A stretch of 55,039 bases of DNA from Bacillota bacterium. GTDB taxonomy: Bacteria; Bacillota; Clostridia; Oscillospirales; Ruminococcaceae. The stretch spans positions 1-55,039 of the forward strand of contig JAEWWW010000032.1 of NCBI GenBank assembly GCA_023396215.1. The letters run 5' to 3'. Positions 7,662-16,581 of this stretch are shown in pieces (within the stretch, counting starts at the first letter, position 1; each line of letters opens with the position of its first letter). Position numbers and translations under genes: made by a program. The notes under the pieces are model-generated. The model saw only the letters and a program-made list of their open reading frames with translations, was not told the origin of the DNA and did not search any database.

Positions 7662-9269
7662 TTACAAGTTGTCGATAAGATTCATAATACGCTTTCTGCC
7701 GTTACGCAAATCCTTAGAGAGCATCAGACTTTGTAGATGCTTGCGCTGGATTCTAGAGAGGTGCAAGTAATTTACTAGAGCGGATTCGATGACAGCATCA
7801 CTCGGGTTTAGCCCCAGATAAACAAAGCCGTTCTTTTCATGGAGAAAGGTATGCATCGATTCCCGCGTATTTTGTGCGATAACAACGCTGGGCACCCCTA
7901 AAACGGCCAATTCATATCCGGTTCTACCGCGGGAAGAAAAAGCAATATCGCATTGGCCCATAACTTCAGCCATATTGTCAATATCGTAGAGCACTTCAAT
8001 ATGCTCATAGGCATTGTATTTAAGAAGCGCATCGGCATCTTTCTTTGCTCGTCCGATTACAACGTGGAAACGATATTCGCTGTATTCGGCCTTGCAGGCA
8101 ATGGCTAAAAATCGGTTGGCATAGTTTTGCGGATCAGCAGCACCAAACGACACAAAAATATCCCGCACATCTTCGCGGATAACGATTGGCTCCGAAAGAA
8201 GAAAAAGTTTTGACGCAATAAAATACTGCTCTCCCGCACGGACATTTGGGGTGAAACTGTCCTCATAAAGCGCGTTAAAAACAAGGTCGGCTAGATAAGC
8301 TCCCTCCCCCTCATCCTCAAAATTAATTATCTTGGTTGAGGGGCTGCTCGCTCGTAGAGCGGTCATATACTCCGCTGAGGTAGATAAAATATCATTGACA
8401 AATCGATCATAATCCTTATCACGGACAGCCGCCAAAAGGCCTTCTACTCCATCGACAGCAATCAGGTTATGGGTGGTGGAACCAAAAGCTGATCGGTCTG
8501 TCTGATTCTGGTCATAGTAGATATCCGGCTTGGAATAAAACTCATCCGCCAGTTGAATGACGCGGTAGATATGACCAAGGCCAGTGGTGTTGTTGCCGTT
8601 GACATAAAAAGCCGTGGATTTATGGCACAGTATGTTTTCGACTTGCTTTAAGTCACCAAAAGTGTCTACATCCACCGCCTCGTCCCCATCCAGCTCAAAC
8701 AACTGGACGCGCGGACCCAAACGCGAATGTGGGCCCACAAAACAGGATTTTGTAATCAGAAACGCACCTGTTTCCACGAAGAAAGGGGGAAGACAATGAC
8801 GGCTGGGACGCTCTTTATAAACAGGTTCAAAGCCATTCTCCACCTGATGCCAGTAAAAACGTGGACGGTTTGAAACCGAAATAAGCGTGTCCCAATTTTC
8901 TCGAATACAAGCCTCAAGCGCCGCATCAAGCGTCTGAACCCGCAACGTCGGCGAAATCGACTGCATTGTGACCACATAATCGTAGGAGGCAATATCCAGC
9001 GACTGTACCGCATCGTATACTACTGCGTCCAACGGCACATTCTCGCTGCAAAGGCACGCATCGCGTAGCTTGAACCAAACACCCATCTGTCTGGCGATGG
9101 CTATAATCTCGTTAGAGTTGGTGGTAACAAGAATATCGGTAATGTATTTTGATTTCTTGGCATTGTTAATGACGTAATATATTAGCGGCTTTCCGTTTAT
9201 AACGCGAATATTTTTATTAGGCAGAGTGACGGAACCTTCACAGGCGGGAATAACAGCCAAAATTCTCAT
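7662..9269 (-). CDS. Fusion: NeuA-like cytidylyltransferase plus PseG-like domain
   Basis: A two-domain protein of 535 residues. Residues 1-215 resemble acylneuraminate cytidylyltransferases: MRILAVIPACEGS, LPNKNIR, ILVTTNSNEI, TMQSISPTLR, and VDVDTFGDLKQVENIL at the end. Residues from about 222 on resemble PseG (UDP-sugar hydrolase of the pseudaminate pathway): FYVNGNNTTGLGHIYR with the GxGHxxR motif, IFVSFGAADPQNY, and a SSRGRTGYELAVLGVPSV donor-site segment. The expected nucleotide-binding loop A-R-x-G-S-K is changed to A-C-E-G-S-V, so Arg and Lys are lost while the KN and Gln residues remain. It may activate or process the NeuB product, or be a repurposed regulatory or transfer enzyme. 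It sits 24 bp upstream of neuB. Confidence 0.78.
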   Translation of the reverse strand: MRILAVIPACEGSVTLPNKNIRVINGKPLIYYVINNAKKSKYITDILVTTNSNEIIAIARQMGVWFKLRDACLCSENVPLDAVVYDAVQSLDIASYDYVVTMQSISPTLRVQTLDAALEACIRENWDTLISVSNRPRFYWHQVENGFEPVYKERPSRHCLPPFFVETGAFLITKSCFVGPHSRLGPRVQLFELDGDEAVDVDTFGDLKQVENILCHKSTAFYVNGNNTTGLGHIYRVIQLADEFYSKPDIYYDQNQTDRSAFGSTTHNLIAVDGVEGLLAAVRDKDYDRFVNDILSTSAEYMTALRASSPSTKIINFEDEGEGAYLADLVFNALYEDSFTPNVRAGEQYFIASKLFLLSEPIVIREDVRDIFVSFGAADPQNYANRFLAIACKAEYSEYRFHVVIGRAKKDADALLKYNAYEHIEVLYDIDNMAEVMGQCDIAFSSRGRTGYELAVLGVPSVVIAQNTRESMHTFLHEKNGFVYLGLNPSDAVIESALVNYLHLSRIQRKHLQSLMLSKDLRNGRKRIMNLIDNL

Positions 9270-9293
9270 TATATAACCTCATCTACCTGTCCT

Positions 9294-11066
9294 CTATTGC
9301 TCTTTAAACTGCAACTCCTGATAGGTCTTCCGATCCAAGAAAGGATAAAGGTCGTCAATGACCGGCGAAACCAGTGTACCATCGTCAAGCTTGCGGCTCA
9401 TGATGCGCGGTTCAATCATCTGATCTGGGTCCTGCATTAATTCGCAGATGGCAAAACCTTCGATTTGATAGAAAGCCCGAAGTTTATCGGATAATGCGTC
9501 ATGGTTTTCTATGCGAAAAAAAGGAAAATCAAAAGCCCCTGCCACCTTAGAAAAATCTGGAATTTCAATGCCAGTCTCGACCGTACAGCCGGTAAAACGC
9601 CCCTGAAACATATTCTGTTGCGTCCTGACGATGGCGCGATATCCTCCATTACTACAAATAAAAATCTTCACTGGTAGCACATAATGCTTGATGGTCATGA
9701 GTTCCTGAAGATTGAGCATAATACTACCGTCACCTGTAACGAGCGTAATCTCTCGCTGCAAGGCTTGCGCAGCGCCGACGGCAGCCGGCAAGTCGTAGCC
9801 CATCGAACCGCAGTTCATATTGTTAATAATTCGCTGCGCAGGGGAAACGATGCCCATTTGCAACAGATGCCCTGCTATACTGCTGTTGCCCAAAACAATG
9901 ACGGCATTTTCATTCAGCACCTGCTGGAGCGTGCGAATAAAATAATAAGGGTTGACCGCCGAACTTTGATTAAATTTATCTAGATAGACAGGAAAGCGCG
10001 CTTTTAGATCATTGCAGTAATCAATCCACCCACATTGATCCGAAAAGCGTAGATCTTCCACAGTCAGTAGTGCAGAGATAACTTCCTGAATATCGGCACA
10101 AATTGGTACATCTATTCTCAGCGTCGGCTTTTTCAGTTCGTTTTCGTCAATATCAATAATCATTCGCCGCGAATTAGGAGAAAAAGCCTCGTAGTTAAAA
10201 CCGATCTGCCTAAAGGCCATACGGCATCCCATGCCGATCACTAAATCCGCATTTTGCACGATGAAGTTACCCGCGCGCCCGCCTATGACACCAAAGTTGC
10301 CGTAATAAAACGGGTGATCCCATGTCATAAGATCGGCATTGTAGGTAGCCGCCAGTACAGGAATGCCCATACGCTCAGTCAACTGGCGGAAAGGCTCGAC
10401 GCAGCCAGCGCTACGGATAGCCGAGCCAGTCAAAATAACCGGGCGTTTTGCTTTTTTCAGTTCTGCTAAAAAGGTGGCTAAATTCCAGCTAGAAGATGGC
10501 GCCTCGGGTAAAAAGCGCCGTAGCGCGTCGGCGTCCACTAACGCGCTCTGCACATCGAGCGGAACATCGATCCAACAGGGGCCCTTTCGGCCGTGCGTCG
10601 CCAAATAAATGGCCTTTTCCACCTCATACCGCACATCCTCAGGCTTTTTGAGCATGACAGCGTATTTGGTCAGCGGCTTAACAGTATCGACAATGTTGTG
10701 CTCCTGCTCACCCATAAATCGTAAGGGAAGGCCGGTGCTATCTGCCGTGGTAAGGTAGCGGACCTGACCGGATATGACAAGCATCGGGTAATTGTCCTGA
10801 AACGCACCCAAAACACCGGTGATCGCGTTGGTTCCACCTGGCCCGGTCGTCACGCAAACTGCCGCCATTTTTCCACAGGCGCGGACGTATCCCTCTGCTG
10901 CCATTGAACAGGCCTGTTCGTGATGATTAAAAACGACATTGAGCCCCTCGCAATGTCCAAAGGCATCGTTTAAAAACATGGCCCCTCCTCCGACAATGGA
11001 AAACATGTCGGTAATGCCGTTTTCAATTAAAATATCTGCAATAATGTCTGCGACTCGTTTTTTCAT
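9294..11066 (-). CDS. Thiamine-pyrophosphate enzyme, acetolactate-synthase-like
   Basis: A TPP-dependent enzyme of 590 residues with the three domains of the acetolactate synthase family. The catalytic Glu is in FNHHEQACSMAAEG (near residue 50), and GPGGTNAITGVLGAFQDN follows near 80-97. The C-terminal TPP/Mg motif is GDGSIMLNLQEL, ending about 28 residues later at ICSNGGY. Inside a cluster that also has RfbF, RfbG and RfbH it is unlikely to serve valine synthesis. By analogy with YerE of yersiniose synthesis it may add a two-carbon unit from pyruvate to the 4-keto group of a CDP-deoxysugar; this is inference. ATG 11064-11066 preferred; a TTG lies 6 bp upstream. Confidence 0.8.
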   Translation of the reverse strand: MKKRVADIIADILIENGITDMFSIVGGGAMFLNDAFGHCEGLNVVFNHHEQACSMAAEGYVRACGKMAAVCVTTGPGGTNAITGVLGAFQDNYPMLVISGQVRYLTTADSTGLPLRFMGEQEHNIVDTVKPLTKYAVMLKKPEDVRYEVEKAIYLATHGRKGPCWIDVPLDVQSALVDADALRRFLPEAPSSSWNLATFLAELKKAKRPVILTGSAIRSAGCVEPFRQLTERMGIPVLAATYNADLMTWDHPFYYGNFGVIGGRAGNFIVQNADLVIGMGCRMAFRQIGFNYEAFSPNSRRMIIDIDENELKKPTLRIDVPICADIQEVISALLTVEDLRFSDQCGWIDYCNDLKARFPVYLDKFNQSSAVNPYYFIRTLQQVLNENAVIVLGNSSIAGHLLQMGIVSPAQRIINNMNCGSMGYDLPAAVGAAQALQREITLVTGDGSIMLNLQELMTIKHYVLPVKIFICSNGGYRAIVRTQQNMFQGRFTGCTVETGIEIPDFSKVAGAFDFPFFRIENHDALSDKLRAFYQIEGFAICELMQDPDQMIEPRIMSRKLDDGTLVSPVIDDLYPFLDRKTYQELQFKEQ

Positions 11067-11130
11067 ATACAACGTACCTACCCTAACGCAATGCTTTGAC
11101 CCAAATACTCTAATAATATTATTAAATGAT

Positions 11131-12465
11131 TTAATGCAAACTTTGCTCGTTCATGAAATCTCTCGTACATAAAAACGATCTATTTTGGGGAAAACAGACT
11201 TCTTCAAAAATATCGGGCGCCACACGGGATGCGAGATATGCTGTAACTATAACATAATAATTATCCTGTTTAGCTCGTTTAGACAGCTCCTTGGGATGGC
11301 GAGAAAAAATACCATTGAAAGAGACTGGTTGAAACATATCGAACACATCCACAAGTCGAGCATTGGGAAATTCCACAGACAGGTGTTCATACAATTTTTT
11401 AGTATTGTCATTGACGCCCCAAAATCCATAAGTATACTGCGTTTCACGATCCCACATGTCTCTTATCTGTGCTAATACTTTCTGGTAATATAAAACTTGA
11501 TTCGTACTTTCTTTTACATGCTCATCTTTGCATCGCTGAATGTCCGTAAGCTGCAATAGATTTTGGTGTTGATTAATTGTATCAATAAGTCTCTTTTTTG
11601 CAGTACTGATCATCAGATCAGCGACCGGAGTATAATTAACCGGTTTGATTTCCCAATTTATTTCACTAAAAACCTCTTCTGTATAAATTGGGTAGTAATT
11701 TTGAATCCAACTAAACCGAAAAGTATTCTTCTCTAAAGTAAGAATCGCTGGAATATTATTTGCCAATGCAAGAACCGCACCATGAAATCTAGATGTAACA
11801 ATCAGACGAGGCTTGCTTTTATAGTATCTCATGATAGAATAAGCCCATTCTTTAGGAATGAAATTATTTGGTAAATCACTTTTTTTTATATAGATTTCCT
11901 GATTTACAAAAATAATATCTTTCTTAATTTCGTCAGGAACAAAATCCGAAACCCCTGCTGGAACATCAATAAATAAAATTTTATTTTCGATGTTTTGATA
12001 AGGCTGTATTTCATTCAACTGGACAACAGAGGCCATGCAGCCATTAAGATAGCAAGGGATATTTAACGAACGCAATGTTAGAAATGATCGTTCATCCCGG
12101 CACCCGATTGGTGAGTATTTTTTTAAAACTTCAATTTGAGGCGGCGTTAGTTCAGGTTTTGTAAAGCTCATTCCTAAAAAAACAGGAATAATATCAGGAG
12201 AAAGCGCATCTAAAATATTGTTATATCCAACATAACTATCCAAAGCAATGTTTAAAGCAACTATAAGCGACTCGCCTCTGTAGTTAATAAGTTCACCTAT
12301 GTTTAGTCGCACAATTCGTTCTTCGTCAATGCCCAAGGTGCGATAGAGCTGTTCTACAACTAAATATTCAGCCGCATCACCGACATTCAAAAGTGCCTTA
12401 TTATTCCAAGAACCGCTCCAATAAGATTCAACCGTCAAATCAAAATCAATAAGTCCGAATTTCAT
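11131..12465 (-). CDS. Polysaccharide pyruvyl transferase family protein
   Basis: A protein of 444 residues resembling the polysaccharide pyruvyl transferase family (CsaB/WcaK type). A GT-B-like arrangement shows NVGDAAEYLVVEQL near residue 27, a VFLGMSF strand near 95, the typical SPIGCRDERSFLTL segment near 118-131, CYLNGCMAS near 138, and IVTSRFHGAVLALANNIPAI near 220-239. Family members transfer a pyruvyl ketal from phosphoenolpyruvate to a glycan, although some homologues act differently. RBS AAAGGGAA before the ATG. AT-rich. It lies between the TPP enzyme and paralogue A, probably co-transcribed. Confidence 0.77.
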   Translation of the reverse strand: MKFGLIDFDLTVESYWSGSWNNKALLNVGDAAEYLVVEQLYRTLGIDEERIVRLNIGELINYRGESLIVALNIALDSYVGYNNILDALSPDIIPVFLGMSFTKPELTPPQIEVLKKYSPIGCRDERSFLTLRSLNIPCYLNGCMASVVQLNEIQPYQNIENKILFIDVPAGVSDFVPDEIKKDIIFVNQEIYIKKSDLPNNFIPKEWAYSIMRYYKSKPRLIVTSRFHGAVLALANNIPAILTLEKNTFRFSWIQNYYPIYTEEVFSEINWEIKPVNYTPVADLMISTAKKRLIDTINQHQNLLQLTDIQRCKDEHVKESTNQVLYYQKVLAQIRDMWDRETQYTYGFWGVNDNTKKLYEHLSVEFPNARLVDVFDMFQPVSFNGIFSRHPKELSKRAKQDNYYVIVTAYLASRVAPDIFEEVCFPQNRSFLCTRDFMNEQSLH

Positions 12466-12510
12466 GGCAAAATTCCCTTTCGGCGTTTGATGGCGTCACA
12501 AACTGCTAAA

Positions 12511-13794
12511 TTACCACAATCCCTTTTCAAAAATATGTACCTGTTCAAAATTGCCATCATTCCAAATCAACGAGGCCCGTGCACCACTTGACATAGAACC
12601 AATTAGAGCAGTGCATTTTGAAAGAAGCGCTATTTCCGTCACATAATCAAGATTGCTTTGATAGCGATTTCCGGGATAGTACATAGGATTTTTTGTTTCT
12701 CCATCTGTTGGACGATCTAGATGATCTCGCAATCTAGGAAGAACAATGAGTTTTTCCCCAAATTCTTCTTTCATAATTTCTACCAACTCTTGCATTTCAT
12801 TAACAAAAAAAATGTACTCCATTTCCCATTCTTTTAAATATATTTTGACAGTACGAATCAACTCATTCATACCTACTTGAACAGGATGGCTACGATATGG
12901 TGTCTCAACACGGCCATACGACGCTCCGCGTACAACCACACCAAGAATGCGCTTATTGGGTGGAAACAAGGCGCTCTGCGCCTTCTGAATATATTCTTCC
13001 GTCACTTGATTAAACGGTATAAGTGCTGCATACTGAGGACAAAGCTGCCTCAATCTCTCTGCATATTGATTAAACGGCGGGGTCATAGCGCAATTTGGAA
13101 TATAACCAAATTGTCCAATATTTCGAGTGGAAAGTATCACATTTTTGCTTTGGTATATTTCTTCTAAAGTATAGGGGGAGGGCTGGCACCAATAATATTC
13201 CCATGAATTCATAGTTCCGTTCACCGGTGTATCTTCCGAATGTGGCAACTTCCCATAGTTTTCCCAATCAACTACAGGAATCCAACCCTTCTCTACCGCA
13301 AGAGACAGCTTTTGCAGGCAATAATAATATTGAGTCAGCAAATTGGCGACGTTATTAAAAATGAATTCATTTGGCTCCAAAAAATAATAAGGCCGAATTA
13401 CATAAAAAACTTTATCAGGATTTTTTTCTCCGTAACTGACCTTTTTTTCCGCACCCTTTGTAAACAACTCATAACACAGCTCTGCTCGTCTTTTGGCAAG
13501 CTTGATACCAGTATTCCTGACCGAAACATCCGTATAAATCTGATTAATGATATACTGCCAATTATTGTAAACCCGTGCGGGGAATATCCAAATCAAAATT
13601 GTTTTTAAAATGCCAACAAGCAATGAGACCAGTAAAACGATTGGGAAGAACAATACGCGCCAGAATATTTTTAGCTCTAAATTACTTGTTAACGCTTTTT
13701 TTGTTTTGTCTATGCGGTAAAAAACCGCTTTACGCACAGTGGATGGCAAAATTGCACAAAGCACAACCCTTAAAATCTTTGATAAAACTCCCAT
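12511..13794 (-). CDS. Unrecognised surface-glycan protein, paralogue A
   Basis: A protein of 427 residues that I do not recognise. The first 80 residues hold a long hydrophobic stretch (about 45-75, FFPIVLLVSLLVGILKTILI), so it is probably membrane-anchored. The remaining 300 residues are clearly paralogous to the product encoded at 14738-15778. Shared blocks are PDKVFYVIR, LLTQYYYCL, NGTMNSWEYYWCQPSPYTLEE, YQSKNVILS, KRILGVVVRG and CTALIGSMSSGAR. The GVVVRG and ALIGS-SSGAR blocks are reminiscent of nucleotide-sugar-binding loops of fucosyltransferase-like GT-B enzymes. A glycosyltransferase is a guess. RBS AGGAGA before the ATG. Found only in the sugar-cluster context here. Confidence 0.6.
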   Translation of the reverse strand: MGVLSKILRVVLCAILPSTVRKAVFYRIDKTKKALTSNLELKIFWRVLFFPIVLLVSLLVGILKTILIWIFPARVYNNWQYIINQIYTDVSVRNTGIKLAKRRAELCYELFTKGAEKKVSYGEKNPDKVFYVIRPYYFLEPNEFIFNNVANLLTQYYYCLQKLSLAVEKGWIPVVDWENYGKLPHSEDTPVNGTMNSWEYYWCQPSPYTLEEIYQSKNVILSTRNIGQFGYIPNCAMTPPFNQYAERLRQLCPQYAALIPFNQVTEEYIQKAQSALFPPNKRILGVVVRGASYGRVETPYRSHPVQVGMNELIRTVKIYLKEWEMEYIFFVNEMQELVEIMKEEFGEKLIVLPRLRDHLDRPTDGETKNPMYYPGNRYQSNLDYVTEIALLSKCTALIGSMSSGARASLIWNDGNFEQVHIFEKGLW

Positions 13795-13811
13795 TTGAAT
13801 ATTGTCTCCTG

Positions 13812-14705
13812 TCAGTTTTGATATAGTAAAGAATACACATCAATGGAATCAATTATTCCCTGGTAGTACTCCAGCAGATCTGTTATTGCTGCGTCCAGTT
13901 CAGTGATAGGCATCTCTGGATACTCCCTGAGCAACCTCCGATTAGAAGACGTATATTCCCTTCCCAGTCCTTTTTGACAGAGATATATAGGAACATCCAT
14001 ATTACTAATGGCCTTTATTCTTTCTGCTATAGTTAACAGGTCAACCCGTTTGCCCGATGTAATATGATAAGTTCGGTAGTGCGGTGTATGGTCAATCATC
14101 CAATGTATAGCATGACAGAAATCATCAATGTAAAGATAGTCAAAAAAAACATTTTGTCTGATTGTGATAGGTAATCCTTTGAGCGCCTTGCAGCAGGCAC
14201 CAGAAATAAAGGTAGTTCTCCAGTCTTCATATTTTCCGAACAAACCGAAAATTCTTAAGTTGTAAATATTTTCGCTGCGTTCGATGGCTTTGCCAATGAT
14301 GTATTTGGCAAAACCATAATCATTCGTCGGAATACCGTTTTGAAAATCGTCTTCACCGACAGAGCAGATGTCAGCTCGTTTATCAAATTCAGCGCCTGAA
14401 CCAAAGTATAACAGTTTACCGTAAAGACTGCAGTATTTCTCTAAATTAAAAAACATTTTAAGATCTTGGTGCAACTCCGTCTCGTGCGCAATAAAGGAAT
14501 CGCGCCTCGGGTTTCCAATAGCTGCGTTAATAACCACATCAAAACGATTGCAACTCAAATAAGATTTGAGCGCCGTCTCGTCTAAAATATCCAATTCCTG
14601 GCTGGATGGTGCCACCACTGTATATTCAGGACAATTCTTTGGAAAATATTCTTTTAAGTTTCGTCCAATAAAACCATTTGATCCTAACAACAGTATATTC
14701 TTCAT
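13812..14705 (-). CDS. NAD-dependent epimerase/dehydratase family protein
   Basis: An extended SDR protein of 297 residues. The Rossmann motif is LLLGSNGFIGRNL (about 4-16). Asp-rich NAD-contact and NAAIG segments follow near 60-65, and the catalytic Tyr and Lys are in NDYGFAKYIIGKA (about 128-140). FFDYLYIDDFCHAI near 194-207 is the usual post-catalytic element. It should reduce, epimerise or dehydrate a nucleotide sugar, and could reduce the branched product of the TPP enzyme, as YerF does in yersiniose synthesis (inference). The ATG at 14703-14705 follows AGGAGA; the upstream 25 residues in frame overlap the preceding gene and are not used. Confidence 0.8.
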   Translation of the reverse strand: MKNILLLGSNGFIGRNLKEYFPKNCPEYTVVAPSSQELDILDETALKSYLSCNRFDVVINAAIGNPRRDSFIAHETELHQDLKMFFNLEKYCSLYGKLLYFGSGAEFDKRADICSVGEDDFQNGIPTNDYGFAKYIIGKAIERSENIYNLRIFGLFGKYEDWRTTFISGACCKALKGLPITIRQNVFFDYLYIDDFCHAIHWMIDHTPHYRTYHITSGKRVDLLTIAERIKAISNMDVPIYLCQKGLGREYTSSNRRLLREYPEMPITELDAAITDLLEYYQGIIDSIDVYSLLYQN

Positions 14706-14737
14706 AATGGTGATCTCCTGCGTTAAAAGCATAAAGC

Positions 14738-15778
14738 TTAAGCTCTGACTGCTTTGTTTGGGTTGGGAAAACGTCCGCAATCAATAATTTCAAGATGTTC
14801 ATACGTACAGTTATTACGTACCACTGCATAACGCAGACCACTGGTCACCGAACCAATCAGTGCATCGCATCGGGAGAGCAACTCCATCTCAATGAGGTAA
14901 TCAAGCGTTGTTTGGTAAATCATATCCTGTGTATAGAGCGGATTGGGAACATTGGGGCCGTATAGTACACCTGCCTCAAAGCGCTGTCTTGGTAAAATCA
15001 GCAGCCTGTCCCCAAACTCAAGGCGAAATTTTTCAACCGCAAAACGCTCGTCAGAGGTTAGAAAAACATAGTCCATTTTCCACTCATCCATGCGGCTACT
15101 CACCCTACTAATAAGCTCCTCCACCTCGGGCTGAATCGGATGGCCGGCTCCCGGTTTGAGCGCGTGTTTTGAGTGACCGCCAAAGCGTACCGAAACACCC
15201 AATATGCGCCTACCGGCCGGCAATAATGCTTTTTCCACTTTGTCGATCTGCTGGCTAACGGTATCTATTAGGGGACAGGAATCCGCTAAGGTATGAAACT
15301 GAGAGATGATTAGAGGATTGGTATAATGGCTCACCTCATATCCCATATCCCATTCTGCGAACCAGCTGCGTTTAGAAAGCACTACATTTTTGCTCTGATA
15401 AACCTCATCCAAGGTATAGGAACAAGGCTGTTCCCAAAAATACTCCCAAGCGTTGAGCGAACCATTAATTGGAGCTCTCTGGCTGTTATAAACCGGATAG
15501 TTTAACTGGTCTACAATAGGAATCCAGCCTCGTTTTTGCGCATAGGAGAGGTGGGAAAGCACATAGAAATAGTTGGCCAAAAGATTGTGGATCGCGCCTA
15601 TATAAAATTTGGATTTATCGTCAATGCTGCGGATGACATAGAAGGTCTTATCAGGATGATTTAAACCGAAAGACTTTTTACGCTCTCGTGTAAGCCAGTG
15701 ATAGATAATGTTTTTTGTTGCGGCGCTAGGCTTCCACACCTTATATTGGTCAATAATTTTCTTGATTGTTCCCTTCAT
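14738..15778 (-). CDS. Unrecognised surface-glycan protein, paralogue B
   Basis: A protein of 346 residues, related along its whole length to the C-terminal 300 residues of paralogue A (12511-13794) but without that protein's membrane segment. Shared blocks are PDKTFYVIRS (48-57), LLANYFYVL, NGSLNAWEYFWEQPCSYTLDE, YQSKNVVLSKRSW, GRRILGVSVRFGG and CDALIGSVTSGLR near the C-terminus. The ATG at 15776-15778 follows the rfbF stop by one base (TAG-C-ATG), so translation is probably coupled. The in-frame extension to 15931 only overlaps rfbF. Function unknown; a glycosyltransferase acting on the exported glycan is the simplest guess. Confidence 0.62.
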   Translation of the reverse strand: MKGTIKKIIDQYKVWKPSAATKNIIYHWLTRERKKSFGLNHPDKTFYVIRSIDDKSKFYIGAIHNLLANYFYVLSHLSYAQKRGWIPIVDQLNYPVYNSQRAPINGSLNAWEYFWEQPCSYTLDEVYQSKNVVLSKRSWFAEWDMGYEVSHYTNPLIISQFHTLADSCPLIDTVSQQIDKVEKALLPAGRRILGVSVRFGGHSKHALKPGAGHPIQPEVEELISRVSSRMDEWKMDYVFLTSDERFAVEKFRLEFGDRLLILPRQRFEAGVLYGPNVPNPLYTQDMIYQTTLDYLIEMELLSRCDALIGSVTSGLRYAVVRNNCTYEHLEIIDCGRFPNPNKAVRA

Positions 15779-15779
15779 G

Positions 15780-16550
15780 CTACCACGTTTTCCAAGGAGC
15801 AGTTTTGTTCTCCCACATTTTTTCAAGTTGCTCGTGTTCCTTTTTTGTGTCCATACATTGCCAAAATCCGGTATGTAAATACGAAGAAAGCTGCCCCTCG
15901 GCTGCCAATTGTTCCAAGGGATCGCTTTCAAAAATAGTATTATCGTCTTTTAAATAAGCAAATACTTCTGGCTCAAGCACCATGAATCCCGCATTTATAG
16001 GCTCTGAATCACACTTGGATTTTTCTCGAAATGCTCGAACAGTGCCATTTTTAACGTCTAAAACTCCAAAACGCGGCTCAATTTGTACAGCGGTTAAGGT
16101 TGCTTTTTTCCCGCTTTGCTGATGAAATTCTAAAAGACTAAGTAGATTGACATCACAAACCCCATCGCCATAGGTCATAAAAAAGCGTTCATCGCCAACA
16201 TACTTTTGAATCCTTTTAATTCTGCCGCCAGTCATGGTGTTGAGGCCAGTGTCAACTACGGTAACTTTCCACGGTTCCGTTTTTTTATTATGTACGACAA
16301 TCTCATTTCCATTTGAAAGATCAAAAGTCACATCGCATGTGCGCAAAAAATAATCAGCAAACCACTCTTTTATCATATGCTGCCTGTACCCAGCGCAAAT
16401 AATAAATTCATGGAATCCATAAAAAGAGTATCCTTTCATAATGTGCCACAGAATAGGCATGCCACCAATCTCTATCATCGGCTTCGGACGATACAAAGAT
16501 TCTTCGGTTATTCTGGTTCCTAAGCCACCTGCTAACAATACAACCTTCAC
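15780..16550 (-). CDS. rfbF: Glucose-1-phosphate cytidylyltransferase
   Basis: A nucleotidyltransferase of 256 residues, the usual RfbF length. It shows VVLLAGGLGTRITEES (3-18), RPKPMIEIGGMPILWHIM (21-38), YGDGVCDVNL near 128 and EPINAGFMVLEPEVFAYL near 185. It makes CDP-glucose from CTP and glucose-1-phosphate, the first step before RfbG and RfbH. The start is the GTG at 16548-16550 with AAAGGAGAA 6 bp upstream; the longer frame has no comparable site. In textbook operons rfbF, rfbG and rfbH are adjacent. Here rfbF is about 9 kb from rfbG, with seven genes in between, though all are on one strand. Confidence 0.9.
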   Translation of the reverse strand: MKVVLLAGGLGTRITEESLYRPKPMIEIGGMPILWHIMKGYSFYGFHEFIICAGYRQHMIKEWFADYFLRTCDVTFDLSNGNEIVVHNKKTEPWKVTVVDTGLNTMTGGRIKRIQKYVGDERFFMTYGDGVCDVNLLSLLEFHQQSGKKATLTAVQIEPRFGVLDVKNGTVRAFREKSKCDSEPINAGFMVLEPEVFAYLKDDNTIFESDPLEQLAAEGQLSSYLHTGFWQCMDTKKEHEQLEKMWENKTAPWKTW

Positions 16551-16581
16551 TATTCTGTTCTCCTTTGAATTCTTTACATAC

